DNA from: Macrolepiota albuminosa
Taxonomy: Eukaryota; Basidiomycota; Agaricomycetes; Agaricales; Agaricaceae
Assembly (NCBI GenBank): GCA_027475525.1
Contig: JAMWFC010000051.1
Span: 3,270,616-3,334,615, forward strand
Length of the DNA stretch: 64,000 nucleotides
Reading direction: 5' to 3'
Shown here: positions 11,861 through 24,211 of the stretch, one piece after another
How the letters are laid out: the number at the start of each line of letters is the position of its first letter
How positions within the stretch are numbered: position 1 is the first letter of the stretch
The notes under the pieces: model-generated
Seen by the model: only the letters and a program-made list of their open reading frames with translations
Told to the model about the DNA's origin: nothing
Databases searched by the model: none
Program-made: the position numbers and the translations under genes

Positions 11861-13249
11861 GTCGGTGTAGTACTTGGTTGCAAGTAATACTGATAGTTCT
11901 GGGGCTTTCTTGAAGTCTTAGAAAGTGACCTCTAATCCACACTGATGCTTGATGATAAAAACTTGATGTATTGGGTGCTTCACAGAATATCAAATATCCT
12001 GATGGGCAGAAGAAGGTTCTCAATAAACTCCAGCCTAAGCAGTTCACTCCCTGGGAACCACCGAGCCTTTGTCTACCAATAGACTTCCAATGAGAGGTGT
12101 TCAATAAACTCTAGCCTAAGTGATTCACTCCCTGGGAACCACCGAGCCTTTGCCTATCAATTGCCTGTCTATTCTCTACTAAAAACTCTAGCCTAAGTGA
12201 TTCACTCCCTGGGAACCACCGAGCCTTTGCCTATCAATTGCCTGTCTATTCTCTACTAAACTTGAGCTATTTATACTGTTTTTCTGGTGCACAGACCACT
12301 ATCTACACATGACTCTTTTGTTGTCAACTCCCCAGCCTCCAGAACATATTTGATAGTCCAATTTCCCTTTTGGGAGGCATGTTTCGGTGCCACCAGTTCC
12401 ACCATTCCTCCGGATGTCTCTGATTGCCACTTCCCCATTTGCTTCAGCTCCATTTAGCACGATCCCATTCATAGATCCTTCTTTCCCCTTTTAGCGCTTC
12501 CCTGCATTCCATGCTTCTTTTGACATCCCTCCATGCTTCTTTTCCTTTCCCCTTTCAGTCATGTCAAATCGGGCATTGTCAGATCTGATCTTGATCTAAA
12601 TCATCACAAATTGATCCCATTTTGTCACTTCTGCCAGCTCCCATGCTTCCCCTCCCCATTACAGTGGTTGGACTATTGTTGAGTGGATAGCTTGAGCTGG
12701 TCCCTGCCCTTTGTTCTGTACTGTCTGTGTATTTATTGGGGTGTTTTTGGAGATATAATTTGTTGAGACTGCTACCAGGAGGCTTACAGTTTTCAGCCTT
12801 ATGATTAAATGTTTATTTTGACTTCTGGTGCATGTTGTGTCCCTGACTGCTGGTACAGCATCGTATCATCGGCTAACTTCCTTACTATAAATATTTACTT
12901 TTTGTTAGTAGCACAGTATCAATTTGGCAGTAGGGATTGTATCTCAACATTTTGTTTACCATATGCAACAGACTACCTCTTGTTGCCTGTGTCAAGCAAG
13001 GGGACTCTGCTTTAGTTTTCTCTCTCTCTTTCTAGCATCTTGCAACTACAGCTTGGCATTTATGCTTAGATCTACTAAGCAATCTCATCTTTTTATTATT
13101 TCATTCTAGGTGCTAACATTTAGCACCTCTTAGTGATCCTCTCCCACACCTCTTAGCACCTTCCTTAGTAACTCTCCTGTATCTCCTAGCACTATTTCTT
13201 AGTGACTCTTAACATTCTCATACCATGTTTTGGAGCCTTACACAAGTGC
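11861..13249. other. Repeat-rich non-coding stretch with an 85-bp direct repeat
   Basis: A segment starting CAATAAACTCCAGCCTAAG (about 12,021) recurs 85 bp later as CAATAAACTCTAGCCTAAG with several substitutions, which is a genuine old duplication. The second copy is followed by an exact 77-bp repeat. No coding sequence is visible in the rest. Confidence 0.5.
12106..12259. repeat. Exact 77-bp tandem duplication
   Basis: Copies 12,106-12,182 and 12,183-12,259 are identical. It is superimposed on the older diverged 85-bp repeat. Confidence 0.93.
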
Positions 13250-14654
13250 CATTGGGGCAGTTTTTTGACCCACTCTAATTTACTCTAATTTTCATATCTA
13301 GTACTTGGTATGGCCTCTATTTGCCTTTATAACTGCCTTGATCCTTCTAGGCATGCTCTCTATGAGGCTTTGGCATACCTCTGATGGTATTTCATTCCAC
13401 TCCTTGACCACTCTCTCTCACAACTCATGCATTCTTTTAGGGGGTACCTCATACTCCAAAAGTTTGCACTTGATATAAACCCAGAGATGTTCAATGGGAT
13501 TGAGGTCAGGGGATTGGGCAGGCCAGGATATCACAATGATGTTGTTATCAGAAAACCAGGTTGTTGCCCATTTGGAGGTGTGTTTTGGGTTGTTGTCCTG
13601 CTGAAAATATCATCCTTCCTCCTCCATTTTCAACTTCTCAAAGCTTTCCACCACTCCCTCATACAAAATCTCATAATACTGTGCAGCATCCATCTTCTCC
13701 TGAACTTCTATGAGCTTCCCTACTCTATTCCAATCTATGCAGCCCCATACCATTAAATTGTTTCCTCCTCCATGCTTGACAGTTGGTGTAGTAGTGCGGT
13801 CAGATAGTGGTTCTCCTGGAATTTTCCACACATATACCTTCCCATCTGATCCAATCTGATTAATCCTTGTCTCATCACTCCACAAAACCCTTTTCCAATC
13901 CTCCACTGTCTAGTTTTCATGATACTGAGCAAATTTGAGCCAGTTTGCATGATGAGCAGCCTTGAGCATAGGAACTTTCTTCTTTGTTGCTGAGCAAAAG
14001 CCTGCCTCCTTCAATGCATTTCTGACTGTCTGAGGATTGACAGGACTAGAGATGACAGAATTAATGAACTGTATAGCTTGAACAGCATTATACAGCTTCC
14101 CAGTAGTAATTTGATAAATAATAGACTGTTTGTCACTTAGAAGGATAACCTCCAGGATGATTCTCTTTGTTGCTCTCCAGTTCTTTGCTGATCCTCCCCA
14201 CAGTGCCCTTTCCCAGGCCAGTTTTTGCTTGGATTTGATGCTGAGAATACCCCTCATTGAGGAGAGAAGCAACAGAAGAGCAATTGGCAGCAGAAACAGG
14301 TCGCATGATGATGTTAGAGTGTTAAAAAGGTGATTGATTGAAGTTGAACATGTCAAATTAGTACAAACAAGGTCACATGACATTGTTTATACTTCTCACA
14401 AGGTGTTTCTATCTTCTACTGCTGAAAAGTATTGAGAAAATATGAAAATTAAAGTGAGTCAAAAAACTGCCCCAATGATTGAATTTATTAATCAGCAAGT
14501 TCTTATTCAAATCACATGATTTATATGTCATTATGAAGCCAGGATGCAGTTGTGTGTCATGTGAATTTCTACAATTTTTTGCTTATATAGTTGTTGCACA
14601 CCATGTGAATCTTTCCAAAAAGGCCAAACATTGAGGCAGTTTTTTGAGCCAGTG
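13250..14654 (-). mobile_element. Tc1/mariner transposon, left end truncated, dead transposase
   Basis: The minus strand encodes a Tc1-type DD34E transposase (13,298-14,383). First Asp is in VLWSDETRI, second in FQQDNNPKHTSK, and Glu in DLNPIEHLW; I count exactly 34 residues between the last two. Stops after KFAQYHEN (near 13,908) and KLKMEEEG (near 13,610) kill it. The right terminal repeat ends in TTTTTTGAGCCAGTG at 14,654, followed by TA. The left side starts directly at the inner box CATTGGGGCAGTTTTTTGAC and lacks about 190 bp found in the second copy (43,344-48,100). Confidence 0.88.
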
Positions 14655-15399
14655 TATATCATCTAGGTAGCAGTGCTAGTGATAGTGCATCCTCCAGCCC
14701 AATTTGGGCATCATCAACATACTGCCTATTTCAGACATGTCCAAATACATTCTGAAGTAAGATTCAATCTATTATGCTTTATTATATAGTATATATGTTA
14801 TTTATTTTCTATTTTTTGCTAGCTATTCTATTAGGTGATATTTAAAGTTTTTGTTAGACACTAACAATCACTGTAAGTGCCTGGAGCCTTAATCACTGGC
14901 ATAGGGCCAATATATAATTTTCTTTACACTTAATATAACCTTTGATACAGATGCTCATATTTATATAGTTATGGCTGATATATATTATCCTTAGTCAAGT
15001 ATACAGCAACTGAGGGTAAATGAACATATACACATAATACAAATACTATACTTACTATAAACACTATCTAGACCAAAATACTTCCTTGTGTTTCTAGATA
15101 TCAATCTTTAACAGTTTTTTCATAAGTATTACTAGTCACTATATCACACATATATATTATATTTAAAAAATTAAAAGCTACAAATTTCTTTGCACCCTCA
15201 ATACAATATTTTTAAAAGCTAATTTATTTGCTATTTGACAGTTCAAGCTTATGTAAGGAGGTGCAAGTATATGCCAAACCATATTTCTGCATCAGACACC
15301 TTTTTTATTTTACTCGAATCATATTTTAGACCTCCACACTACTTGCTTTTTCTAACCTGTTCTACTATCACTCACTAATCTTCCATTGATGACACTTAA

Positions 15400-15850
15400 A
15401 AGTTAGTTAGTAGCAGACACAGTTTACAGCTACTAACTAGGAAATATATGTTGGATGTGCTAAGTATTTTGAAGAAGTCCTGGGCAGGTCTCAGAGAATA
15501 AGTTGGAAACAAATTAAACAGCAAGAAATGGTGAGTGCCAGAAAGAAAAGTCAGTAAGGAATGTTGGTAAAGGTGGCACACTAACAAGTAAGTGTACTTA
15601 AAAGGAAAGAAAGTTGATGATGCCCAAAGTTTGGTCAGTAACAAATATATAATACTGTTACCAATCTAAAAGTCTGCATTGGACATGCTAGAATGTAGTG
15701 AGGGAGTCCCAGGCAGGTCCCAGAGAACATGCCAATAAGGTGGTAAAAAGACGGAAAGGGGATTAGCAAAAGCAAGATGCTAATAACAAAGATGCTTGTA
15801 AAATAAACAGTAAAGTGAGTATGGCAAAACAAGCAGCAAGAACACAATAA
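15400..15850. repeat. Diverged tandem repeat, period about 235 bp
   Basis: AAGTCCTGGGCAGGTCTCAG near 15,475 and GAGTCCCAGGCAGGTCCCAG near 15,708 sit in two longer related segments. The differences are mostly transitions. The hydrophobic minus-strand frames across it are not convincing genes. Confidence 0.5.
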
Positions 15851-16403
15851 GCTTAGTGACTTCTAAGTGACAACAGTGCCTGCTATAAATGCAAGGTGGC
15901 AAAGATTCCATTCAATAGCAATAATCAACAACTGCCAATTAATTGATTGCTACTGATTACAAATAAAATCTGAGCTGTAGAGTAGACTGAAGTAAGTAGG
16001 AGTAAGAAGCTTTGTTCTCTCTTAGAGATGTACAAGTTGGTAAGTACTTTTATACTACATTGAGTTCACCATCACCAAGTAACCAATAATGCCAAAGTGC
16101 AGTGAAGTGGAAAATTTTATAGAGTAGCTCCAATAGTTCTACAATCTTGCTGTCTATTTAATGCACTAAATAGTGCCAGGTGGCAGATCACAATGCTAAA
16201 CTATCAGTCTATCAAACCTGCTGTCTGCCCAGTTTGCTAAGCAATGTCAGGTGCTAAATCAAGATGCTAAGTGCTGTTAGACACCAAGATCAAACACTAA
16301 GCTGTCCATCATTTTTTATAGATCATTAATTCTATCACTAAGCACTGTTGTTAATGACTAATGCTATCTGTCAGTTATTATTCTGTCTGTTATCAGTGCT
16401 ATC

Positions 16404-16557
16404 CTTGCCATGTGCAGCTGTCAAATATTGCCAAAATTGATCAGATTGCATGCACTAAGGTATCTTGAGCTGGTGCCATGCTTGCCATGTGCAGCTGTCA
16501 AATATTGCCAAAATTGATCAGATTGCATGCACTAAGGTATCTTGAGCTGGTGCCATG
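16404..16557. repeat. Exact 77-bp tandem duplication
   Basis: Copies 16,404-16,480 and 16,481-16,557 are identical and non-coding. Confidence 0.95.
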
Positions 16558-17186
16558 CTGCCATGACCTGTCATTGATGCACTGATCCTGCATGGAGTCC
16601 TATCACATTTATTATCATTTATGTCAATGCCTTTTTATCCTTCCCAGCAAGGTATTTACCTGAATTACTTTATATAATGTAGCTGGGAATAAATTCTCAT
16701 TTTCATTAAAGAGTATTTGCAACAGGGTTTTTGGCAATTTTAGCATTCATTAAAAATTAGCAAGTGAAAATTTTTGGCATAATTGCTTTGATCCCAGTAT
16801 CTGAAGGAGTTGTCATTCTCATTACTTAACCCACTGCATTGAAAATTTGTTGTGAATAGTATGCTTGAGCATGGTTGACAACATAGTGTGTACATTGCTC
16901 ACTGCAAGCCTTTCTCTTTTATGCTCCAAGATCTCCTCACCCATCACACAACTGTCTTTTCAAGCTATTTTTCAGATTGGAACACAGATACCACTTGAGG
17001 CAACAACAGAGTTTCAAGCCTACACAACTTACAAGTGTGTGGCAAGCCATTAAAAATCACATCTCTTACAAGGTGGAGAAAAAATTACAGAAGAATAGCT
17101 GAGATTTTTGTCAGCTTATGATTGCCTATGGTGTTTTCAGTGAGTTACTCTTTTATTAGTATTTTCTGAACCTCAATTTCTTTTCT

Positions 17187-17340
17187 CTCCCTCATATTTA
17201 GCATGATAGCTGATGAAATATTTGAGATGGCTAAAGCCCTTTATATTCTTGACAATTTTTCTACTCCCTCATATTTAGCATGATAGCTGATGAAATATTT
17301 GAGATGGCTAAAGCCCTTTATATTCTTGACAATTTTTCTA
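17187..17340. repeat. Exact 77-bp tandem duplication
   Basis: Copies 17,187-17,263 and 17,264-17,340 are identical and non-coding. Confidence 0.95.
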
Positions 17341-18064
17341 CACAATCACAGCACTCATTTATATCTATTGAGGGACTTGCTTGTTATGTGCACGATTTTG
17401 TTCTGCTGGTGACTTGTACACATTATTCATGCAATATTATCATTTCTAATCATCTATTACTGAATATATAAATAAATTTGTTGTTTTCATCAATGAAGTG
17501 GTCACACCTTCTGGATTGTGATGAATATCATCTTCTACATCTGACAAACCTCTCACATCATGCAGCTGCTATCTATAACTGTGTTTCACCTTTTTTATCA
17601 ATATTTGGCTTCATTAATTGCACAATTCACCGCATTTGCTGTCCTACCTGGTACTAGCACCAGGCCTTCCTTGCTAGACTTGAGGGTTATTTTGTGATGG
17701 TCACAAATCCTAGAAAGGGTATATTTAAATAAGCAATGTCAGTTAACTGTCAATTATTTGTGCTTAATTTCAATTGATGAATGCTAAATTTCAGTAAAAA
17801 TGCCTTTGCAAATACTTTCTATTCTCATCCTACCTTATCTATGGTTGCCCTCCAGAACCAGGTCAAACTTTTGACTAAGCAAGCCAAACTTCTAATTAAA
17901 GATGTTGCAATAAGCTGATGGGGTCCTTTTTCTAAGTCACATGTCACCATGTCACACACAAAACTAATATATCAGTTTTTAAACCACATATATTTCCATT
18001 AACATTTAACTTTAGGGCAGCTTTCTGCCAAAAACTGATCATGTTCACAGGAAATCCCAAGTCT

Positions 18065-18235
18065 CACATCAACTTCAATTAATATTATTTACTGGCAGTA
18101 TGAGCAATATGAATGTAATGAGGTGCCAGATATCCCAGTCACCCCTAGAAATAGCTGATAGGCTCATCTTTTTCCATGATATATGAACAATCCATGCTTA
18201 ATTTGCACCAAAATTTTGACCTGGCAGCTAACTAC
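18065..18235 (+). repeat. Diverged direct repeat, copy 1 (partner 19,095-19,250)
   Basis: The blocks TTAATATTATTTA, GGTGCCAGATA, CCCAGTCACCCCT, GATAGGCTCA and GATATATGAAC occur in the same order here and at 19,095-19,250. Where the copies differ, copy 2 often has CG where copy 1 has CA or TG (for example GAACGATCCG against GAACAATCCA), so copy 1 is the more deaminated one. This pair may be ends of one old element, but no TG..CA borders are evident. Confidence 0.6.
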
Positions 18236-19094
18236 TACAAATATATACAGAGTGAGGAGGGAGGGTTGACAAAACAAAAATAAAGTACACTAATAAAATA
18301 CTGGTGTGAATTGTGAGGGACCAACACAACCTTCCCATTGTGTACTTACTTTAAATATTTCATCTTGTGATGCTGCGAATGCAGAGAGGCTTTATGGTGA
18401 TGAAATATCTAAGGTGAAAGGTGAGCCTGGCTCACCAGGTGGTCATGAACAAGAAGTCTCACTGATAAAATAAGAGCAGGAATGACTATGATACAATAAC
18501 CAAAAGATGAGTGTGGATGTGGTGAGAATGGCAAGGTGAGAGAGCGCCAATGTGCTCATCTAGGCAGATGGTGGGAAGGGGGAGGACAAAAAAAAGGACC
18601 ACCAAAATGTCTGAGACCGTGCATCATACTGATCATACCATGGCATCTGCCAAGCTCTGATGCCATGCTAAAATTGGCTTGCAGTCTGAAGAGGAAAGAA
18701 GTGTGGGTGAGAACGGAGAACTGGCATGCAGAGGCCTCCAAAAACGCTCACCACCTTTGGCACTCACCTCTACACTGAGAAATTTTGACCTGGTCCTGGA
18801 GATATGGGTTGCCCTCCACGACCAAGTTACATGTCACCATGTCACAGACACATCTATTAGTTTTATGTTAGTTTCAGTTGGCATAATCTATGGACTTTTG
18901 GACACCACAGACTCCCACACTACTCCATACCAGGAGTATGCATAATGCATTTCCTCAGGGTGGACACCTCAAAACAGACAAACTGTCTGATAATGAAGGA
19001 CTAACCACAAATTGTGCAAAGTTGTTAGTCACCCATAGTGTTACCAAAATGGTAACGCTCCAAAATAAAAATAAAAATAAAAGGAAAATAAATA

Positions 19095-19250
19095 AAAAAA
19101 ACTTCAGTTAATATTATTTAGTGGCGGATTTCAAATGTAACAGGGTGCCAGATACCCCAGTCACCCCTCAAGATGATTGATAGGCTCAACTTCTTTCGTG
19201 ATATATGAACGATCCGCTTAATTTACGCTGAAAGTTTGACCTGGTCCTGG
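19095..19250 (+). repeat. Diverged direct repeat, copy 2 (partner 18,065-18,235)
   Basis: Same block order as the copy at 18,065-18,235, but retaining CpG sites (TTTCGTGATAT, GAACGATCCG, TTTACGCTG). It marks the border where the CpG-poor field gives way to CpG-bearing gene space. Confidence 0.6.
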
Positions 19251-19331
19251 ATGTCACCCACATCGCAAAGAAACTTTCGGAAGTTGATTGATCAGTATCA
19301 ACATCAACAGCCTGTCCACGGAAAATTTTTA

Positions 19332-19540
19332 CAGCTGTTTTCATAACGATAGACCCCTTCGGCTTCGGCTCCTTGTTTAGTTGTTTGGCTGATATTAACT
19401 TCTGCCGGGCTTGCCGGGATACGACCTTTCAGTGGTATAGAATGGTTGTATCCCGGCGAGCCCGGCAGAAGCTAATAGCAGCCAAACAACTAAACTTCAA
19501 GGAGCCAAAGTCAAAGGGTCTATCGTTATGAAAACAGCTG
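19332..19540. mobile_element. Foldback MITE with TA target duplication
   Basis: Two arms of about 95 bp are inverted copies of each other (roughly 88 percent by eye) around a 17-nt loop. The outer ends are CAGCTGTTTTCATAACGATA and its complement, each directly flanked by TA (19,330-19,331 and 19,541-19,542). TA duplication suggests mobilisation by a Tc1/mariner-type transposase, though these ends do not match the Tc1 copies in this window. It has no coding capacity. It sits about 230 bp upstream of the hemerythrin-like gene. Confidence 0.85.
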
Positions 19541-19766
19541 TAAGAGAGTTTGATCCTCCATCTGCGGGCATTCTTCAGGAATGGACCCTTGATGCACGCT
19601 GACGTGTCAATATGGAAACACTGGATATCTCGGGCCTGACCTATTTTGTGTTTGATCTCATCATCGTTTGCTTACAAGTCCTGTCTAAGCACATAAGAAT
19701 GTTCGTGGCACATCCTTTGCCACTTCAACAACCATTGAACTATTACAGACTTTGACGGTCCCCGTC

Positions 19767-20687
19767 ATGGTCGCTCCTACGGATACCTATGCGCTCCTAC
19801 AATACAATATGATCCATGGCATGTACTTGTCCCTTGAGATAAATTCTTTGCGAGCTGACTTATCACAGCGCATGACACGTTTAAGCTTGGATACGATACC
19901 ATATTGTCCCATCTCGGCTCACCCCCTGAAGATGATTTGAAGAACTTCCTTGGGTATTGTGAAGCTTGGGCTTTATCTATTGAGTCGCATCATACCAGCG
20001 AGGTAAGCTGAATCTTCATGTATCGCACTATGTAAATGCTTCTTTTCCAGGAGGAAGTCGTTTTTCCATTCCTGAATCAGAAGATGGATTTTTCCGGAGA
20101 GAAGGCACAGCACGAATTGATCCACACGAACCTAGACAAAATTCTCAGTTGGATTCTCGCGGCTAGAGTTGATCCAACAAAGTTCGACGCAATTGCTCTG
20201 AAGAACATGATGGATGAGTTCAAGGAGCCACTAGTAGGTCATGACTATCTTTCTTCCGTCCTTGTGTGATTTATCCTGTGTTCCTACGTTAGTATACACA
20301 TTTGGATGAGGAAATCAAACACATCTCGGCCTCCAACTTGAAGAATGCCCATTTTGAAGAGCGCGATGTGAAGGCCATGGTTGAAAGACTAGAGGCTTAT
20401 GCCAAGTCACATGGAGATCCATACCTCTTGGTTCCTTTTATGCGAAGGTTACTCCTTTCACTCTGCAATCAATTCAACTAACGTATCGGTGACCACCCAC
20501 TAGTCACACTCCTGCAGCGATCAAGGATACATGGCCCCCCATGCCTTGGATTTTACGTAAGTTGGTTGTCCCGTATATACTTGCGAAGAAGCATTCCGGG
20601 TGCGTCAAAGTAATCGTAGTGCTTTGACAATAGCTAACGAGTGCCGGGGATAGGTATTGGAAGTACTCGCCTTATCCGATGTCCTGA
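19767..20687 (+). CDS. Hemerythrin-like (HHE) domain protein
   Basis: Hemerythrin-like domains bind a di-iron centre through histidines and acidic residues in a four-helix bundle. Fungal members are mostly uncharacterised. Exons joined by short introns read HDTFKLGYDTILSHLG, then ESHHTSE/EEVVFPFLNQK, HELIHTNLDKIL, YTHLDEEIKHIS and SHTPAAIKDTWPPMPWILRK, ending in WKYSPYPMS and TGA at 20,685-20,687. The HHxxE, HExxH and HxxxE clusters are the expected ligands. Introns are clear at about 19,999-20,049, 20,233-20,294, 20,448-20,505 and 20,601-20,654. The 5' end is unresolved: MVAPTDTYALLQYNMIHGMYL from 19,767 fits the first helix, but I could not join it in frame to the exon starting at 19,869. 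The real start may differ or one base may be missing. The next gene on the same strand is the O-methyltransferase. Confidence 0.7.
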
Positions 20688-21292
20688 TTCGTCGTATTTA
20701 GGAAGTTATTTTCATTCCTTACTTGCTCTTCTTGATAGCGTTTTATGTTAATCTTTCAAACGTTGACTCTATCTTTCTGAACTTGATCTTTTCTGTTTGT
20801 CCGTAGCAAATGCCTGTCATATGTATGCAGTCGGCATTGCAAATTTCCAAGGGTGCCTTTTGATAAGCATCACAAAATAAAAGATTCTAATGGACATAAC
20901 AGGTCTTGGTGTGTCAAGTCGCATTTTTGCCATGGCGTCTGATAACTGCGGTACCTTCGGCGGATGTTGCAATTGAGGTGACAAACCGGTATTGCGAAGG
21001 GCCACGAATTCTCCATGTTCTTCTCTCATCCAACTTCTATCATCCTCTGTCATACAATACATACATGAATGCAAAAAAGAAAATCAGAGAAAATGATGAA
21101 GTTGTAAAGAAATCCGGGTCAGAGGGTACCGACTTGTGGGGACTTGTAAGGGCATAAGTAAGGAACCATACCCATGTGGATTCTGTCAGAATTTCTGGTC
21201 AACATCGACGAATCCATCCTGATCGGGCTTCCTCAATCAGTATGATAAGAATGGCCATCTGAAATCAAGCTTGTCTTCAGAAGCACGACGTT

Positions 21293-22804
21293 ATGTTCAA
21301 CAACCATTCATCAGTCTCTATTGCGGAACAGATTCTGCAGCTTACGCAGATTCATTTCAACGAGTCTTCTCCTGATGTCGACCCTTTGGCTATGTATAAC
21401 GCAAAGAATAATATCCAAGATCTCTGCAACAAACTTCTACAGACCGTGTTAGGAAGGCTTGAATATACCACTCTGCTTGCTGGTCAGAATCACTTTATAT
21501 CTCTACCAGTGACGAAGCTGACCTTGAAACCAAAGAATCATGTCAGGAGAGTTCCGCTCTAGGTTTAATCAGCAGATTGGGAGTGGCGGATCTTATTGGA
21601 GACAAAGTTATGACTATAGACGAACTCAGTGAGGCTACAGGATCCGATGTAAGCTTCTTAAGTGAGTCAGTATAGAATGTTATGTCACTTTATTGAGTGT
21701 TCATTTTCAGGTATTGCGATGAGCACTCTTCTCAAACACAATTACTTTGAAGAAGTCGGAGGCTTTGGAGCTCGAGTCTATAGGAATAATGAGCTTTCCA
21801 ACGTTCTAAGAGAAGATCATCCTGAGAGCGTAAAGGACGCAATCGGATTCATGTGCGGTTTCCTTTGAATATCTCTCGATGATGTTATGTTTCATCTCAT
21901 AATTTGGCAATAGTTGTGATGAGGGTTTTAAAGCGACTTCCTATCTCCTTGAAGCTTCAAGACCTCCTTCAGATGGCGGGAGAAGGCTCCCCGCTGTTAA
22001 TCTTGCTTTTGGATTCGATAAGACAGTCTTTGAATGGATGTCAGATCAGGGTTGGCGCGGACGTCGGATGAGTAAAGCCATGCAACAACTTCATCGCATG
22101 GCTAATGGAAACGTTATAACTGGTATATTTCAATCCTCATTTTTCCACCACAGCGGCTGAGCTGAATTTTCGTACAGATTATAAGTGGGATCAGTTGGTT
22201 TCCCCGATCGTTGATGTTGGTGGTGGTATTGGATCACTAGAGTTAGCTCTCCTTGAGCGACCGGGAAATGCAACTCTTAACTTCAAGATATTTGATTTAC
22301 CCTCCACTATCGAAAACGCCCAGAAGGTTAGTCTACATTTAAAAGATACATCGAACCTTAACCAAGAAAAGATTGTTTCAGACCTGGGCTGAACAGTCTC
22401 AATCCGCCTCCTCCTGCGTGAGCTTTACTCCGGGTAATTTTTTGGCTTCCACCTTGGACGAAACGCAAATACCTCGCGGCCAACCGACGTACCTGATTCG
22501 CCACGTTCTTCACGACTGGGACGACGATCATGTCGTTACCATACTTACCAATGTTCGGCAGGCAATGGTAGCCGCACCTGGTCCAATCATTGGAGCTAAA
22601 CTGGTTGTGTGTGAGATGCTACTCCGAGATTCCAGTGCCCGTTTCGTAAGCACCACTGGCATGCAGCTCCTCGCGCTTAATAACGGCATTACCCGGACCG
22701 AGATCAACATGGTGACATTGATTGAGAGGTGTGGTTTCAAAGTGACCAAGGTTTATCATATGAGGGCAGCTGATTCCATTATCGAAGCCAGTCCCAAAAT
22801 CTGA
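21293..22804 (+). CDS. SAM-dependent O-methyltransferase, family 2
   Basis: This family transfers a methyl group from SAM to hydroxyls of small aromatic or secondary metabolites. Six exons join cleanly: 21,293-21,482, 21,536-21,661, 21,711-21,852, 21,914-22,122, 22,178-22,326 and 22,382-22,804, with introns of 49-61 bp. The N-terminal helical part reads CNKLLQTVLGRLEYTTLLA/ESCQESSALGLI, then LLKHNYFEEVGG. The Rossmann part has the SAM motif VDVGGGIGSLEL, then IFDLPSTIENAQ, RHVLHDWDDDH and NNGITRTE. The HDW histidine is the usual general-base position. The protein is about 410 residues, normal for the family, with no frame breaks. The substrate is unknown. Phenolic quinone pigments are one possibility given the synthetase 14 kb away, but that is only proximity. 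Confidence 0.9.
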
Positions 22805-23080
22805 ACCTGAGGCGTGCACACATCTACATACTCATCAGGCTGTATAAGTCATTTTTTTCATTGTATTCGTGCTACAATCATGATAGAGACAGTGTAAGGT
22901 ATAATTGAAGTGATGTAAGGTAAAGGTGGTGATCTAACTTAACCGAAGGGCATGTGTAGGTTCCGAGATCGAGAAAATCGAAGGATACCTCCGCACATGG
23001 TCATGGGGATGTCAGAAAAAATTTCAAGCCATGTGCATCAATTCCTTTCGCGCGATTTCCGTAGAGGTTGTGCTCGTGCA
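22805..23080. other. Short intergenic gap between convergent genes
   Basis: The O-methyltransferase and the membrane-protein gene converge here. No coding sequence is visible. Confidence 0.5.
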
Positions 23081-24211
23081 TCAAAAATCAGGTTTCACCG
23101 GGTGATCCACGTGGTGGTGAGATGACGGCAGACTGTTCTTTTGCAAGGAAACATTAACGGCAGCAGTTCTCTGATTCAAAAGCTTGAGGTTGAGGAAGAC
23201 TCGGGATCCCATGGTCACAGTCATGAGAGTGGAGAACGGGACAGCCGTGGGCTTGATCATATCATGTGCAGGCCCGAGAGCCTGGATGCTGAGTACAATG
23301 ACGTTGGTGACTGCGGTGAGTAGGAAGTAGGTAATGCTGTCGGTATAGATCCTCCTTGTCACCTGCGATTGCAGGTTACCATGTAGCCTGGCGAGGGTGA
23401 AGATGAGCACTGTAGTATCAAACGCTACGGAAGATCCAAAGCTAATGGGTGCCCAGGAGACGATAGGTTGCATCTGGCAATTCGATCCAAAAGGAGTTGC
23501 AGGTCCGGTGATGGCCGAATATTGTGTAGCCACGGCAATCTAGATGTTTTTGTCAACTTGATAAATTGTTAAATCCACTGTCAGCCCTTACCCAACATCC
23601 AAGCATGAGAAGGAACACAAAGGTAACCGTTACTTTAACTATTTTTACATCCTTCCAGATCGCAAATACACGATAGCAAAAGATAGCACCAGACGAGGCT
23701 ACCACCAATACTGCTCCGACTTGACTGGTCACAACAGCAACCTGGCAGAACCGGCTCTGAACCGAGCTAAAGAACAGAGACGGAAGAGTGGCAAGGATAC
23801 CGGAATAGCGAAGGACGACGAAGCTAAGGAAAATTAAACGTTCTGCAAACAAGAAAGTATGCATGTACTTACAACCACGTCACAGGTGCACGCCATATTT
23901 TCTTATCTGTTGTGGAATACAAGGCAATCTCATCGGGAAGTTGAGTGAAACTATCAACAGATTGCCGTTAAGCAGAAGAAGATCAAGTTGAGACTTCTCA
24001 CGTACTAATCCCAGACGACGACACCAAATGCGACCGCCACAGCGATTGCGATCGTAACTAGAAAGCCATCACTGTTAGAAATCATCAAAATATTAGGCAA
24101 CATGGTCGCAGCACCTAGCTGGCCTTGCAGTGTTTGAAACTGTTCCAAGGTGTACCCAGGAGGCAACACGATAGTTGCTGTGTTGGGCGGAGCCGTTACT
24201 GTGGCAGACAT
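23081..24211 (-). CDS. Multi-span membrane protein, DUF6533-like
   Basis: Agaricomycete genomes carry large families of seven-helix proteins of unknown role that begin with a short motif around a VWD..tt..E..IW..pw block. Here MSATVTAPPNTATIVLPPGY and a hydrophobic stretch ending FGVVVWD are followed after introns by EIALYSTTDKKIWRAPVTW, VVLRYSGILATLPSLFFSS, VVTSQVGAVLVVASSGAIFCYRVFAIW, VTFVFLLMLGCW, IAVATQYSAITGP, IVSWAPISFGSSVAFDTTVLIF, YFLLTAVTNVIVLSIQAL and VPFSTLMTVTMGSRVFLNLK. The last block is a family signature. The splice GCW/IAVATQ (about 23,534-23,590) is clear. No function can be assigned. Confidence 0.75.

Larger units (their letters stand above)
14655..19090. other. CpG-poor repeat field
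   Basis: No coding region is supported. It contains diverged internal repeats, two 77-bp duplications and many short translations in AT-rich sequence. Listed separately are the repeat pair at 15,400-15,850 and one member of the pair near 18.1/19.1 kb. Confidence 0.5.

Noticed and set aside
15396..15847. Hydrophobic minus-strand frames as membrane-protein genes
   Set aside because: They lie in a diverged tandem repeat with CpG-poor composition and lack any conserved motif.
3462..22804. Quinone synthetase, O-methyltransferase and transporter as one biosynthetic cluster
   Set aside because: Eleven kilobases of decayed transposons separate the first two, the transporter is beyond the NLR, and the aminotransferase usual beside atromentin-type synthetases is absent.
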